A stretch of DNA of 64,000 nucleotides from Mucilaginibacter tolerans. GTDB taxonomy: Bacteria > Bacteroidota > Bacteroidia > Sphingobacteriales > Sphingobacteriaceae. The translations under genes and the position numbers were made by a program. Positions 1 through 9,850 of the stretch are shown piece by piece (the stretch's first letter is position 1; each line of letters begins with the position of its first letter). The stretch is from positions 62,001 through 126,000 of the forward strand of contig NZ_JAUMKB010000014.1 in assembly GCF_030519375.1 (NCBI RefSeq), in the 5' to 3' direction. Under the pieces are notes generated by a model. The model was given only the letters and a program-made list of their open reading frames with translations. It had not been told where the DNA came from and did no database searches.

Positions 1-1
1 G

Positions 2-2173
2 GTCTCTATCGGCCCGGCACGTGGTGATTATTATTACTGGAACTATGAAACTGTGGATCTGGCGCCTTATCTGAAAGAAGGAAAAAATGTGATTAGCGCG
101 ATTGCTTTTAATGAGGGACTTATCAGGCCAACTGCCCAGATGACTTTCCGTACAGGTTTTATTTTGCAGGGACATACAGAAACAGAAGAACAGATCAATA
201 CCAACTCAAGCTGGAAATGCTTCCGCGATTCGTCTTATGTGCCCTTGCCCGTGCTGCTGGTTTATAGTTATTATGCCGCTGGCCCGGGTGAACAGATAAC
301 GATGAAACTGCATCCCAAAAACTGGCAGCAGGCTGATTTTGACGACTCCAAATGGAAGGCGGCGTTAAAAGTATCCGACGGCACACCCAAAGGCAAGTTT
401 ACATTTATAGAAGGTTGGATGCTGGTGCCATCGCCTATACCTGCACGTGATCTGGTAATGCAGCGCCTGCAGAAAATGCGCCAGGAAGATGGTGTTAGCT
501 TGCCGTCAATATTTCCTGCGGAAAAAGGGCCAGTTACTATAGCGGCACACACCAAAGCAACTATACTGCTCGATCAAACCTACCTCACCAATGCCTATCC
601 AACCATCGTTTTTAGCAAGGGTAAGGATGCAGGTATCTTATTAAGCTATGCCGAAGGGATGTACAAAATTGAGATTGAAGGTAAAAACAGTAAAGATTGG
701 CGGGCGCAAACGGTTAAAGGTAATCGTGATGAAATAGAAGGAAAGAGATTTGTCGGCCGTAAAGATAGCCTGATAAGTGATGGCAGCGACGGACAGCAAT
801 TTACGCCACTTAATTGGCGTACTTTCCGGTACATTCAATTGATCATTCAAACTAAAGACGAGCCATTGGTGATAGATGACTTGTATAGTATGTTCACTGG
901 TTATCCATTTAAGTATAATGCCAAACTGGAGACTGAGGATGATACTCTTACTAAAATATTGGAAATAGGCTGGCGCACGGCACGCTTATGTGCCTGGGAA
1001 ACATACATGGATTGCCCATATTACGAGCAGTTGCAATATGTTGGCGATACCCGTATACAAGCTTTGGTATCATACTACAATAGCGGCGATGACAGGCTTG
1101 CACGTAATGCTATTACCTTGTTGGATCACTCCCGTATTTCTGAAGGAATAACACAGAGCAGATATCCAACGGCGGTAATGCAGCAAATACCAACCTTTTC
1201 GTTATGGTGGATAGGTATGCTGTATGATTATTACCTGTATCGGGATGACAGTGGTTTTGTAAAAGATAAATTGCAGGGCACAAGGGACGTGATTGGCTTC
1301 TTTAACCACTATCAGCAGGCCGATGGCTCGCTGAATAATCCGCCGTACTGGGAATTTACTGATTGGGCAAACGGCAAGGCCCTGAACCCGAAAAAAAACT
1401 GGAACGCAGGAGTAGGTCCGATAGGAGAGAATGGCAACTCATCAGTACTCGATCTGCAATTGTTATGGGCTTACCAAATCGCTGCTGAACTGGAAAGCAA
1501 GCTGGGTAGCAAAGAATATGCAGCTACCTATCAGCAAAGAGCAGCGCAACTAAAACAAACCATCCGTGCAAAATATTGGGTAACTGCCAGGAATGAGTTT
1601 GCCGACCGTCCTGAGAAAGATGTATTTTCGCAACATGCTAATTCACTGGCTATTCTGACAGGTGTTACTACTCCGGTAGAAACTGTGCAGGTAGCACATC
1701 AGTTATTGTCGGATACTTCACTTATCCCGGCATCCATTTACTTTAAGTATTATCTGCATCAGGCACTTATTAAGGCCGGGTTAGGTAATGATTACATCAG
1801 CTGGTTGGGTATATGGCGCGATAATATTAAAATGGGGATGAGCACCTGGGCCGAAATGTCTGATATTGCGGCATCACGCTCTGATTGCCATGCCTGGGGA
1901 TCGAGCCCGAATATCGAACTGTACCGCACTGTATTGGGAATAGAGAGCGATGCAGCGGGATTCAGAAAAGTAAAGGTAGAACCACATTTGGGCAGTATAT
2001 CCCATATTGGCGGTGAAATACCTCATCCTAAAGGTACTGTCAGCGTACAATATGCCCTGCAACACAATAAATGGCATATAACCGTTACTTTACCCGGGGG
2101 CGTACCGGGGACGCTGGTATGGAAAGGGAAAGAGTATGGTTTGAAGCCAGGAGAGAATAATTTAACACTTTAG
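2..2173 (+). CDS. alpha-L-rhamnosidase, GH78 family (5' end outside window)
   Basis: Hydrolyses terminal alpha-L-rhamnose from plant glycans or glycosides; this is family knowledge. The frame is open from base 2 and reads GPARGDYYYWNYETVDLAPY before the first GTG at 53. That GTG is therefore internal and the true start lies upstream of the window. The visible part has the N-terminal beta-sandwich, then the (alpha/alpha)6 catalytic domain with the acidic motif DCPYYEQLQYVGDTR at about codons 335-350. The C-terminal beta domain follows, with SWAEMSDIAASRSDCHAWGS and VEPHLG motifs typical of GH78. A signal peptide cannot be judged because the start is missing. The stop is TAG at 2171. cls follows 17 bases later on the same strand. 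Confidence 0.9.
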   Translation, partial: VSIGPARGDYYYWNYETVDLAPYLKEGKNVISAIAFNEGLIRPTAQMTFRTGFILQGHTETEEQINTNSSWKCFRDSSYVPLPVLLVYSYYAAGPGEQITMKLHPKNWQQADFDDSKWKAALKVSDGTPKGKFTFIEGWMLVPSPIPARDLVMQRLQKMRQEDGVSLPSIFPAEKGPVTIAAHTKATILLDQTYLTNAYPTIVFSKGKDAGILLSYAEGMYKIEIEGKNSKDWRAQTVKGNRDEIEGKRFVGRKDSLISDGSDGQQFTPLNWRTFRYIQLIIQTKDEPLVIDDLYSMFTGYPFKYNAKLETEDDTLTKILEIGWRTARLCAWETYMDCPYYEQLQYVGDTRIQALVSYYNSGDDRLARNAITLLDHSRISEGITQSRYPTAVMQQIPTFSLWWIGMLYDYYLYRDDSGFVKDKLQGTRDVIGFFNHYQQADGSLNNPPYWEFTDWANGKALNPKKNWNAGVGPIGENGNSSVLDLQLLWAYQIAAELESKLGSKEYAATYQQRAAQLKQTIRAKYWVTARNEFADRPEKDVFSQHANSLAILTGVTTPVETVQVAHQLLSDTSLIPASIYFKYYLHQALIKAGLGNDYISWLGIWRDNIKMGMSTWAEMSDIAASRSDCHAWGSSPNIELYRTVLGIESDAAGFRKVKVEPHLGSISHIGGEIPHPKGTVSVQYALQHNKWHITVTLPGGVPGTLVWKGKEYGLKPGENNLTL

Positions 2174-2190
2174 CATCACCATTGTAAATA

Positions 2191-3633
2191 ATGAACCCGG
2201 AACTGCTGATTGACATAGGTTATACCCTGCTGATCATTGTCATTTGTCTGCATATTGTGTACAATACCCCTTCTAACGATAAAGCACTGGCTTATGTGCT
2301 GGTAACTATATTCTTACCCTTGGTTGGCATAGCTGTTTATTTTGCGTTTGGGACAAACTGGCGAAAGAACAAGCTTTACAATAAAAAAATAGTGCGTGAT
2401 AAAACGGTATTAGCCGACCTGCGTGAACGGATAACGCTTGAATCGGAGAAGGCGTTGGATACGCAGGAACAGGCCATCAGAAAACATAGAAAGCTGGCAT
2501 TATATCTGTTGAAGGATGGTATGAGCCCTTTGACCGGCGGTAATGAAGTAAAACTGTTGATCAATGGTGAAAATAAATTCCCTGAAGTGTTGGAGGCACT
2601 CCGGAGGGCAAAGCATCATATCCATATTCAGTACTATATTTTTGAAGATGGCGATATAGCCGAGGAGATCAAAAATGTTCTGATACAAAAGGCACAGGAA
2701 GGTGTTGCGGTGCGCTTTATTTATGATGATTTTGGTAGCCGCTCCATCCGGCGGTCGTTTGTTAACGAGATGAAAGCTTCCGGAATTGATGCTTTTCCAT
2801 TTTATAAGATTCATTTTATTTTATTGGCCAACAGGGTAAATTATCGCAATCACCGTAAAATAATTGTGGTAGATGGTTGTGTAGGGTTTATAGGCGGCAT
2901 CAATGTGAGCGACAGATATATAAACAAGCCCGGGCAGTTATTCTGGAGGGATACCCATGTGAAGATTAGCGGCCCCGGGGTATATTACCTGCAGTATTTG
3001 TTTATTTCAGACTGGAATTTCTGCTCCGGTAAGCGCTTAAAACTGGAACGCGATTTCTTTTGTACCAAACCCACCGAGCACGGCAAAGCCACAGTGCAGA
3101 TAGCTGCCAGCGGCCCGGATTCAGATGCGCCAACAATTATGTTTTCAATGGTACAAACTATTGGGCTGGCAGAAAAGGAGCTGCTGATCACTACGCCATA
3201 TTTTATTCCGGGAGAGGCGATTATGGATGCCTTACATGTAGCGGCTATGAGTGGGGTAAGTATTAAGCTTTTGGTACCCGACAAATCAGATTCAGCTTTC
3301 GTTAATGCTGCCGCGCGTTCTTATTATGCCGATTTGCTCGCTGTAGGAGTCGAGATCTATTTATATCAGAAAGGGTTTGTTCATGCTAAAACTTTAGTGT
3401 CAGATGGGCAGATGGCGATCATTGGTACAGCTAATATGGATCATCGCAGTTATGATCTGAATTTTGAAGTAAACAGCATGATCTATGATATTGCTACCGC
3501 CAAACAATTAAGGGACGTTTTTTATAGCGATATTAAACAGGCTAAAAAAATAAGCCCCAATACCTGGAAAAAACGTCCCTATTATAAACAACTGCCTGAG
3601 AAGCTGGCCAGGCTAATGTCGCCGCTGCTTTAA
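2191..3633 (+). CDS. cls: cardiolipin synthase
   Basis: Membrane phospholipase-D-type enzyme that condenses phosphatidylglycerol to cardiolipin. The 480-residue length is normal for bacterial cardiolipin synthases. Two hydrophobic segments at residues about 4-55 match the PLDc_N anchor. Two HKD motifs are complete: H221-x-K223-x4-D228 (NHRKIIVVDG) and H398-x-K400-x4-D405 (VHAKTLVSDG). Each is followed by the G-G/G-T N-x-D/S stretch of the family. It starts 17 bases after the rhamnosidase stop, so co-transcription is possible although the functions are unrelated. Its stop codon abuts the stop of the opposite-strand YbjQ gene. Confidence 0.95.
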   Translation: MNPELLIDIGYTLLIIVICLHIVYNTPSNDKALAYVLVTIFLPLVGIAVYFAFGTNWRKNKLYNKKIVRDKTVLADLRERITLESEKALDTQEQAIRKHRKLALYLLKDGMSPLTGGNEVKLLINGENKFPEVLEALRRAKHHIHIQYYIFEDGDIAEEIKNVLIQKAQEGVAVRFIYDDFGSRSIRRSFVNEMKASGIDAFPFYKIHFILLANRVNYRNHRKIIVVDGCVGFIGGINVSDRYINKPGQLFWRDTHVKISGPGVYYLQYLFISDWNFCSGKRLKLERDFFCTKPTEHGKATVQIAASGPDSDAPTIMFSMVQTIGLAEKELLITTPYFIPGEAIMDALHVAAMSGVSIKLLVPDKSDSAFVNAAARSYYADLLAVGVEIYLYQKGFVHAKTLVSDGQMAIIGTANMDHRSYDLNFEVNSMIYDIATAKQLRDVFYSDIKQAKKISPNTWKKRPYYKQLPEKLARLMSPLL

Positions 3634-3963
3634 TTATACTTTTTCGACCACTACAGCTGTACCGTAAGCCAATACTTCGGTTACGCCCTGCATGATTTCG
3701 TTGGCATCATAACGCATAGCGATGATGGCATTGGCACCCATTACCTGTGCGTGCTGTATCAACAACTGGTAGGCTTCTTCACGGGCATTTTCGCAAAGTT
3801 CAACATAAATCGAAAGCTGGCCACCAAAAAGAGACTGGAAGCCACCGGCAATATTGCCCAGTACACTACGGCTGCGCACCGTCACGCCACGTACAAGACC
3901 AAGATGTTTAACGATTTTATAACCCACTAACTCGTTACTGGTGGTTATTAATGAATGATCCAT
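3634..3963 (-). CDS. YbjQ/UPF0145 family protein (DUF74)
   Basis: A 109-residue protein with the features of the YbjQ family: an N-terminal strand with the GYKIVKHLGLVRGVTVRSRS segment, the central N-I-x-G-G-x-Q-S-L-F-G-G loop and the C-terminal A-N-A-I-I-A-M-R-Y-D segment. The family forms a pentameric fold sometimes described as heavy-metal binding; its role is not settled. It converges on cls with no base between the two stop codons. The divergent gene to its right starts 146 bases away, so the space between holds promoters for both. Confidence 0.88.
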   Translation of the reverse strand: MDHSLITTSNELVGYKIVKHLGLVRGVTVRSRSVLGNIAGGFQSLFGGQLSIYVELCENAREEAYQLLIQHAQVMGANAIIAMRYDANEIMQGVTEVLAYGTAVVVEKV

Positions 3964-4077
3964 TTTATTAATGTGTTTTTAGGTGATTGGTAATGAAATC
4001 AAATGTAATTCAATTGTATTGATAAAATACGACTGCAATCTGTTTAAATAGTAATGTGTTTACTTTAAAACTAATCC

Positions 4078-4085
4078 TATTTTTG
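4078..4085 (+). promoter_or_regulatory. -7 promoter box TATTTTTG
   Basis: Matches the Bacteroidota sigma-ABfr -7 consensus TAnnTTTG, 24 bases before the ATG of the clan D glycosidase. No clean TTTG -33 box is found at 19-21 bases; the closest is GTTT at 4058. Confidence 0.45.
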
Positions 4086-4109
4086 ACGCCATAAACCCTA
4101 AATAGTTAC

Positions 4110-6167
4110 ATGAGATTTTTTCCAATAACGCTGGCGCTGGTGCTCTCGGCATTTTCCTGTTTTTCTCAAAAAACTGCCCTTATTGAACATAAAAAAGATT
4201 CGCTTTTTATAGTTTATGACCACGCCGCAATTTTTTCGGGCAAGGTATCAACTACCGGATCATCTTATATAGTTCAGCAACAAAGTGAAACCGTGAACGG
4301 CTGCACTTATCAAATTGTCACGGTACGTACAAAAGAATTAAAGCCGATTCAGTTAAACGCTCATATTACCGGCAGCGAGCAATCTGTCGCCTGCGAAAGT
4401 GAACCTGCCGACGGTCTTATAAAAGTAGTAAGACATGTGTTTGGCAAAAGTACAAGCTTGTTAAATAATGCGGTGTACGAGCGTAGCCAGGACTGGTTAT
4501 TTTCTGTCGATAAGTTTTATTCTAAAGTGAAGATCATACCACGGGATAAAGGATACGATCTGGACGTTTCGGGATGGGAAATAGTAATCCGTTTCAGGCC
4601 GCTGTATTATCAAAAACACAGGGGGCTTTCCTATTTTAACCCGTCAGCCTATAACATATGGAAAAAGCCGGTGGTGGGTTGGTGTAGTTGGTTTGCTTAC
4701 TTTGATCAGATAAATGAAAAGGAGATAAAGGAAACAGCTGATGTGATCAGCGAAAAGCTAAAGCCGTTTGGACTCGAATATCTTCAGATCGATGACGGTT
4801 ATCAACAATTACCGGTCGGCTTGCCTGATACCTGGCTGCAGGCGAATAAGAAATTTCCATCCGGTTTGAAAAACCTGGCAAGCTATATCAATTCAAAAGG
4901 GCTAACTCCGGGTGTTTGGACCAACGTGTCATTTGCAGATTCGGCGGCTGCATTTAAAAACAAGGAATTATTTGTAAAAGATCATACCGGGGCCCCTGCT
5001 TTAGGCAACTGGGTAGGCTATGTGATGGATGGGGGTAACCCGGAAACTATTCAACAACTCATCACCCCTGTTTATAAAGGATTAAATAACGATGGATTTA
5101 ATTATTTTAAATTAGATGCCATCAGGCATTTAAAATATGAAGGCTATAACTCCCACAAGGATTATTTTAAAGCAAAGAACATCGATAGGGACGAAGCTTT
5201 CAGAAATGTAGCCAAAGAAGTGAGAAAGCAAGCCGGGAGAGATAAGTTTTTATTGGCTTGTTGGGGCATCAGGCCGGAGCTGGTAGGAATAGCCGATGGC
5301 TGCAGGATAGGAAACGACGGCTATAGTTATGCTGGTTTGGCTCAATTTAACTCGTACAATAATATCATATGGCGAAATGACCCTGATCATATTGTGTTAA
5401 GCGCACAGGAAGCTTATAGAAGCTGCACCGCCACCTCGCTTACAGGTTCATTATTTATGCTGACGGATAAGCCGGAGAAATACCAAAATTCCCCATTAAT
5501 TGAAGCAGCGCGTCGATCTATCCCGGTTTTATATACCCAACCGGGCCAGGTTTACGATGTTGATCCTTCGCGGTCGGCATTGATTAGCCAGGCCGACGTG
5601 GAAATGAGCGGTAGCGGCCCCAGACCGTTTGATGCCAGCAGTACCACTACAACCGGGTTGTTTGAACTGGAGATCAACAAGCCATTTGAGAATTGGGTAG
5701 TTCTGGGCCGGCTGGATGAACGGGATAAAGTGCTGCCATTTAAAGAATTGGGGTTAGATGAAAAGAAGGAGTACCTGGTGTTTGAATTCTGGTCAAAAAA
5801 ATATGAAGGCGTTTTTAAAACGCAATTTATCCCTGGCAGGATAGACACAGCTATCAACTGCCAGGTATATTGTTTTCGCGAAAAACTGGCTCATCCACAA
5901 TTATTAGCCACAAATCGCCATATTAGTTGTGGTGGATTAGAACTGAATGATGTGGAATGGAAAAACCGTTCATTGGAAGGTGCAAGTGAAGTGGTAGCCA
6001 ACGATAAATACACCATTTACATACACGAAGATAAGCAGTTTAATTTCACTGGAATATCTGTGAAAAATGCAATGTTGATGACCAATGAAAAAGATGGGGA
6101 CATAAGAAAGATCACACTGTTTTCGGATAAAGGTGGTATTGTGAACTGGAAAGTGAATTATAAATAA
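4110..6167 (+). CDS. secreted alpha-galactosidase-like glycosidase, clan GH-D (GH36/GH27-like)
   Basis: Likely hydrolyses alpha-galactosides or related alpha-linked sugars in the periplasm. A signal peptide is visible at residues 1-20 (hydrophobic, ends FSCFSQK). After a beta-sandwich N-domain, the TIM barrel starts with VVGWCSWFAYFD and LEYLQIDDGYQ. The nucleophile is the Asp of YFKLDAIRHL (D336). The acid/base is D403 in CRIGND, in the R-x3-D arrangement of clan GH-D. A C-terminal beta domain follows. The length of 685 residues is closer to GH36 than GH27, and raffinose-synthase-like members of GH36 are an alternative. The next gene, GH95-like, starts 37 bases downstream, which suggests an operon. 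Confidence 0.8.
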   Translation: MRFFPITLALVLSAFSCFSQKTALIEHKKDSLFIVYDHAAIFSGKVSTTGSSYIVQQQSETVNGCTYQIVTVRTKELKPIQLNAHITGSEQSVACESEPADGLIKVVRHVFGKSTSLLNNAVYERSQDWLFSVDKFYSKVKIIPRDKGYDLDVSGWEIVIRFRPLYYQKHRGLSYFNPSAYNIWKKPVVGWCSWFAYFDQINEKEIKETADVISEKLKPFGLEYLQIDDGYQQLPVGLPDTWLQANKKFPSGLKNLASYINSKGLTPGVWTNVSFADSAAAFKNKELFVKDHTGAPALGNWVGYVMDGGNPETIQQLITPVYKGLNNDGFNYFKLDAIRHLKYEGYNSHKDYFKAKNIDRDEAFRNVAKEVRKQAGRDKFLLACWGIRPELVGIADGCRIGNDGYSYAGLAQFNSYNNIIWRNDPDHIVLSAQEAYRSCTATSLTGSLFMLTDKPEKYQNSPLIEAARRSIPVLYTQPGQVYDVDPSRSALISQADVEMSGSGPRPFDASSTTTTGLFELEINKPFENWVVLGRLDERDKVLPFKELGLDEKKEYLVFEFWSKKYEGVFKTQFIPGRIDTAINCQVYCFREKLAHPQLLATNRHISCGGLELNDVEWKNRSLEGASEVVANDKYTIYIHEDKQFNFTGISVKNAMLMTNEKDGDIRKITLFSDKGGIVNWKVNYK

Positions 6168-6204
6168 ACGAATCGTAAAACATCACCTAGCTTAGATATT
6201 CTGC

Positions 6205-8502
6205 ATGAAAAAAATAATTCCGGGCTTAATATTCCTTTTATGGCTTAACGTGAGTTTTGGTCAAAAATCGAATCACGATTTACATTTTGATACACTTGCG
6301 AAGCAATGGGATGAAGCAATCCCGCTGGGAAATGGTATGCTTGGTGCATTAGTTTGGCAAAAGGGGGAGCGTCTGCGTTTTTCTTTAGACAGGGCTGACC
6401 TTTGGGATATGCGCCCGATGAAAGGTTTGCATCGAAAGGAGTTTAATTATCAATGGGTTATCGATCACGAAAAGTCAAAAGACTATGCACCGGTACAACA
6501 ATACCTGGATGCGCCATATGATCGGGAACCGGCGCCTTCACGCATTCCGGGCGGTGCATTGGAGTTTAATATTAAAAATTGGGGGCAAGTGCGGTCAGTC
6601 CACCTATTTATAAATGATGCCTTGTGCGAAGTAAAATGGACGAATGGGATTACACTAAGAACATTTGTTCATGCAACGGAGCCTGTTGGCTGGTTCAGGT
6701 TCGAAAATTTAAAGACTGACTTTGAACCGCAACTGATAATGCCCAGGTACCAGGGAGCAGTAAAAACATCCGGTGACCCGGTTGGTGGCGACGATCTGTC
6801 GCGATTAGGGTATGTTCAGGGAACTATTAAACGCAATGGCAATAGCATTAGCTACCTACAGAAAGGCTGGGGCGGATTTACTTATGAAATTAATGTAAGA
6901 TGGCGGAAAATAGGTGCTGGGATAGTTGAAGGCGTTTGGAGTATATCCTCACAATATCCCGGTAAAAAAATAAATACCTTGGCATTTATCGTAACTCAAC
7001 AGGCGTTGAAAAAACGTTATTCAGATACTTATGCGGCACACGCCTTATGGTGGCGCAGCTTCTGGAATAAATCTGCTGTTCATGTACCTGATACTTTAAT
7101 AGAAAAACAATATTATCTGGAACAGTATAAATTTGGTTCAGCGTCAAGACAGGGAGCGCCGCCAATTTCTTTACAGGCGGTATGGACAGCCGATAACGGG
7201 CGGATACCACCATGGAAGGGGGATTATCATCATGATCTGAACACCGAGCTAAGTTACTGGCCCTGCTACGCTGGCAATCACTTGCAGGAAGGCATAGCTT
7301 ATCTTGATCATTTGGATGAAAATAAAACCAACTACAAGCGCTATACAAAAATGTATTTCGGGAAAGAGGGTTTAGCAGTACCGGGAGTAACTACATTAGA
7401 TGGAACCGAAATGGGCGGCTGGATCCAGTATTCTCTGTCACCTACTGTATCCTCCTGGTTGGCCCAGCATTATTATTTGCAATGGCGCTATAGTATGGAT
7501 AGAAATTTCCTTAAAACCAGGGCCTATCCATGGGTGAAGGATGTGGCTGTTTTCCTTGAAAGTTTAACCTTTAAAGGGGATGACGGCTTTCGCAAATTAC
7601 CGATCAGTTCGAGTCCGGAAATAAATGATAATGATTTAAATGCATGGTTTCCGCAGAATACCAATTATGACCTGGCGCTAATGAAGTCGACATTCAAAAT
7701 AGCAGCTGAGTTAGCCGGAGAAATGGGGTTAAAGAATGACGCTGCTCATTGGAGAAAGGTACTGTCGGAGTTTGGAGATTTTGCAATAACATCTAACGAC
7801 GAACTGATGTTTTCGCCGACGATGCCTTATAACCAGTCGCACAGGCATTTTTCGCACATGATGGCTATCCATCCGCTCGGATTAATAAAATGGGAGGACG
7901 GAAAGCAATCGCAACACGTTATAAAGAATAGTGTTCGTTTATTAGATAGTATAGGTCCCGCTTACTGGTGCGGATACTCGTATGCCTGGCTCGCTAATAT
8001 GAAAGCAAGGGCTAAGGATGGTTATGGGGCAGCCAAAGATCTGCAGATATTTGCAAAAGCTTTTTGTTCGGTTAACAGTTTCCATTTGAATGGTGATCAG
8101 ACAAAATCCGGCTACTCAAAATATCAATATCGTCCTTTCACCCTTGAAGGGAACTTTGCATTTGCGGCAGGCTTGCAAGAAATGCTAATACAAAGCTATG
8201 CAGGTTTTATAGAAGTTATGCCCGCTGTACCAACTGAATGGAAGGATATCAGGTTTGAAAACCTTCGCACCGAAGGAGCGTTCCTGGTGAGTGCATCAAA
8301 GAACAATGGAAACATGGCGCTTATTAAAATAAAAAGTGAAAAAGGGGGCAGATGCATTGTTAAAGCGGATATTCCGGTAAAACAGGTAAAAGTGCAAAGC
8401 AAATCATCAGTGAAAATCCGTCAAGATCAGGACGGCAAAACACTGGTTGAAGTTGAATGTAAACCGGGAGACCTTATTTCCATTGTCAATGGTCAGAATT
8501 GA
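6205..8502 (+). CDS. secreted GH95-like glycoside hydrolase (alpha-L-fucosidase/alpha-L-galactosidase type)
   Basis: Inverting exo-glycosidase of the (alpha/alpha)6 barrel type, probably removing terminal L-fucose or L-galactose. A signal peptide ends at about residue 20 (NVSFGQK). The N-terminal motif W-D-E-A-I-P-L-G-N-G-M-L-G-A-L-V-W and the segment RFSLDRADLWDMRP are GH95 hallmarks. So are the barrel motifs HHDLNTELSYWP, LPISSSPEIND and HRHFSHMMAIHPLG. The C-terminal beta domain ends at 765 residues, about the family's usual size. It follows the clan D glycosidase by 37 bases and is followed by a GNAT gene 7 bases after its stop. Exact substrate cannot be read from sequence. Confidence 0.8.
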   Translation: MKKIIPGLIFLLWLNVSFGQKSNHDLHFDTLAKQWDEAIPLGNGMLGALVWQKGERLRFSLDRADLWDMRPMKGLHRKEFNYQWVIDHEKSKDYAPVQQYLDAPYDREPAPSRIPGGALEFNIKNWGQVRSVHLFINDALCEVKWTNGITLRTFVHATEPVGWFRFENLKTDFEPQLIMPRYQGAVKTSGDPVGGDDLSRLGYVQGTIKRNGNSISYLQKGWGGFTYEINVRWRKIGAGIVEGVWSISSQYPGKKINTLAFIVTQQALKKRYSDTYAAHALWWRSFWNKSAVHVPDTLIEKQYYLEQYKFGSASRQGAPPISLQAVWTADNGRIPPWKGDYHHDLNTELSYWPCYAGNHLQEGIAYLDHLDENKTNYKRYTKMYFGKEGLAVPGVTTLDGTEMGGWIQYSLSPTVSSWLAQHYYLQWRYSMDRNFLKTRAYPWVKDVAVFLESLTFKGDDGFRKLPISSSPEINDNDLNAWFPQNTNYDLALMKSTFKIAAELAGEMGLKNDAAHWRKVLSEFGDFAITSNDELMFSPTMPYNQSHRHFSHMMAIHPLGLIKWEDGKQSQHVIKNSVRLLDSIGPAYWCGYSYAWLANMKARAKDGYGAAKDLQIFAKAFCSVNSFHLNGDQTKSGYSKYQYRPFTLEGNFAFAAGLQEMLIQSYAGFIEVMPAVPTEWKDIRFENLRTEGAFLVSASKNNGNMALIKIKSEKGGRCIVKADIPVKQVKVQSKSSVKIRQDQDGKTLVEVECKPGDLISIVNGQN

Positions 8503-8509
8503 TATTATT

Positions 8510-9055
8510 ATGCCAAACGCCATTATTGAAACACCGCGCCTGATTCTGCGCCAATGGAAAGAAAGCGATCAGGATCCGTATATCAGGCTGAACTCAGACC
8601 TGGAAGTAATGGAGTTTTTCCCTTCCGTGAAAACCCCCACTGAGACTTTGGCTCAAATAAAAAAGATAGCTGCTTATATTGGTCAGCATGGATATGGGTT
8701 TTTTGCCGTAGAGAGGAAGGACAATCATCAATTTATTGGCTTTACCGGCGTATGCGAACCCGGATTTGATGCTTATTTTACACCTTGTATTGAAATAGGC
8801 TGGCGGTTGAGCAAAGAAAACTGGGGACAGGGTTTTGCAACCGAAGCTGCATTGGCCTGTCTTGATTTTGGATTTGATAAACTTAATCTCGCCGCGATTT
8901 ATTCATTTACCTCTATTCATAATAAACGATCAGAAAAGGTGATGCAGCGGATCGGAATGAGTAAAACGGGAGAATTTGACCACCCCTCAATTGCTGACGG
9001 ACATTGGCTGAAAAGACATACTGTATACAAAATAAGTAGCGCTCCAAAATTATAA
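8510..9055 (+). CDS. GNAT family N-acetyltransferase, RimJ/RimL-like
   Basis: Acetyl-CoA-dependent transferase, substrate unknown. I chose the ATG at 8510, giving 181 residues, because the protein there starts MPNAIIETPRLILRQWKESD, the normal start of this family. An upstream ATG at 8447 would lie inside the GH95-like gene. Motif A is visible in GWRLSKENWGQGFATEAA (residues about 96-113), followed by NKRSEKVMQRIGM. The 7-base gap to the preceding gene suggests co-transcription without implying a shared function. Confidence 0.88.
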   Translation: MPNAIIETPRLILRQWKESDQDPYIRLNSDLEVMEFFPSVKTPTETLAQIKKIAAYIGQHGYGFFAVERKDNHQFIGFTGVCEPGFDAYFTPCIEIGWRLSKENWGQGFATEAALACLDFGFDKLNLAAIYSFTSIHNKRSEKVMQRIGMSKTGEFDHPSIADGHWLKRHTVYKISSAPKL

Positions 9056-9267
9056 TGGCAATCTAATTCCGGTTTCTGGAATTTGAGTTGTAAAAGCCCC
9101 AACTTTGCAGCCAGTTTTCAAATCGTTTATTATTAATAGAATTATTTCGTTATTTCGCCTTTTATAGCATTTTATGCCGTATTTGCCGAAATGTTAAATA
9201 GTGTAAAATAATGGTTACCGAAATAATTAAAAAATAGAAAACCCGTTATCAGCGTAAATAAAAAAAT

Positions 9268-9825
9268 ATGAATAAACTTAGACTCGTCACTTTTCTCTTG
9301 TTAGCCGGATTATTTATAATAGAGAGTTGTAAAAAGGATACCATTTACGGTAGTGCATACACAACCAAACCTCTCCAGGCTAATATTAACAGCACGGTAT
9401 GGGCACCGGATACCATAACTAATACGATAACTTATAACTCAGCTAATAGCACCAAAACTCTTCTGCTGGAGGGCACCAAGTCCCAGAAGCAGATAATCAT
9501 GACCATTAAACTTAATAATGCTTCTAATACACCCGGCTTTACAATTGGAACCTATGATATAGATGCGTCTTCAGTGCTTGTCGACTATAACACACAGGTA
9601 TATTCTAACGGACAATATGTTTTTTTGCCGCACGGTACCGTTTCAGCGGGTAGCGGAACTATAATTGTTAGTTCGGTTGACTCAGTTAAGAAACAAATTA
9701 CGGGCACTTTTCATTTTTATTCCCGTTCATCATCTGTGGATAGTACCGGGAACACGGTTATCACCATTGATAATATTTTGGGCGGAGAATTTACCAACTT
9801 GCCATACACCTTCACCAGCAATTGA
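9268..9825 (+). CDS. DUF6252-like lipoprotein
   Basis: A 185-residue predicted lipoprotein. The signal peptide ends in the lipobox I-I-E-S-C at residues 17-21, followed by KKD. The mature part is beta-rich, with Ser/Thr/Asn-rich strands and the T-I-D-N-I-L-G-G-E-F-T-N-L-P end typical of DUF6252-type proteins of Bacteroidota. Function unknown. It sits 25 bases before the start of a beta-barrel protein and is probably co-transcribed with it, so an outer-membrane role is plausible. Confidence 0.65.
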   Translation: MNKLRLVTFLLLAGLFIIESCKKDTIYGSAYTTKPLQANINSTVWAPDTITNTITYNSANSTKTLLLEGTKSQKQIIMTIKLNNASNTPGFTIGTYDIDASSVLVDYNTQVYSNGQYVFLPHGTVSAGSGTIIVSSVDSVKKQITGTFHFYSRSSSVDSTGNTVITIDNILGGEFTNLPYTFTSN

Positions 9826-9850
9826 TCCCGAAACTTTAAACAAGCATCAC

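Noticed and set aside
53..2173. Rhamnosidase start at GTG 53
   Set aside because: The same frame is open to base 2 with family-like sequence, so the start is outside the window.
9665..9850. N-terminal extension of the beta-barrel gene
   Set aside because: It overlaps the DUF6252-like gene and removes the signal peptide that starts at 9851.
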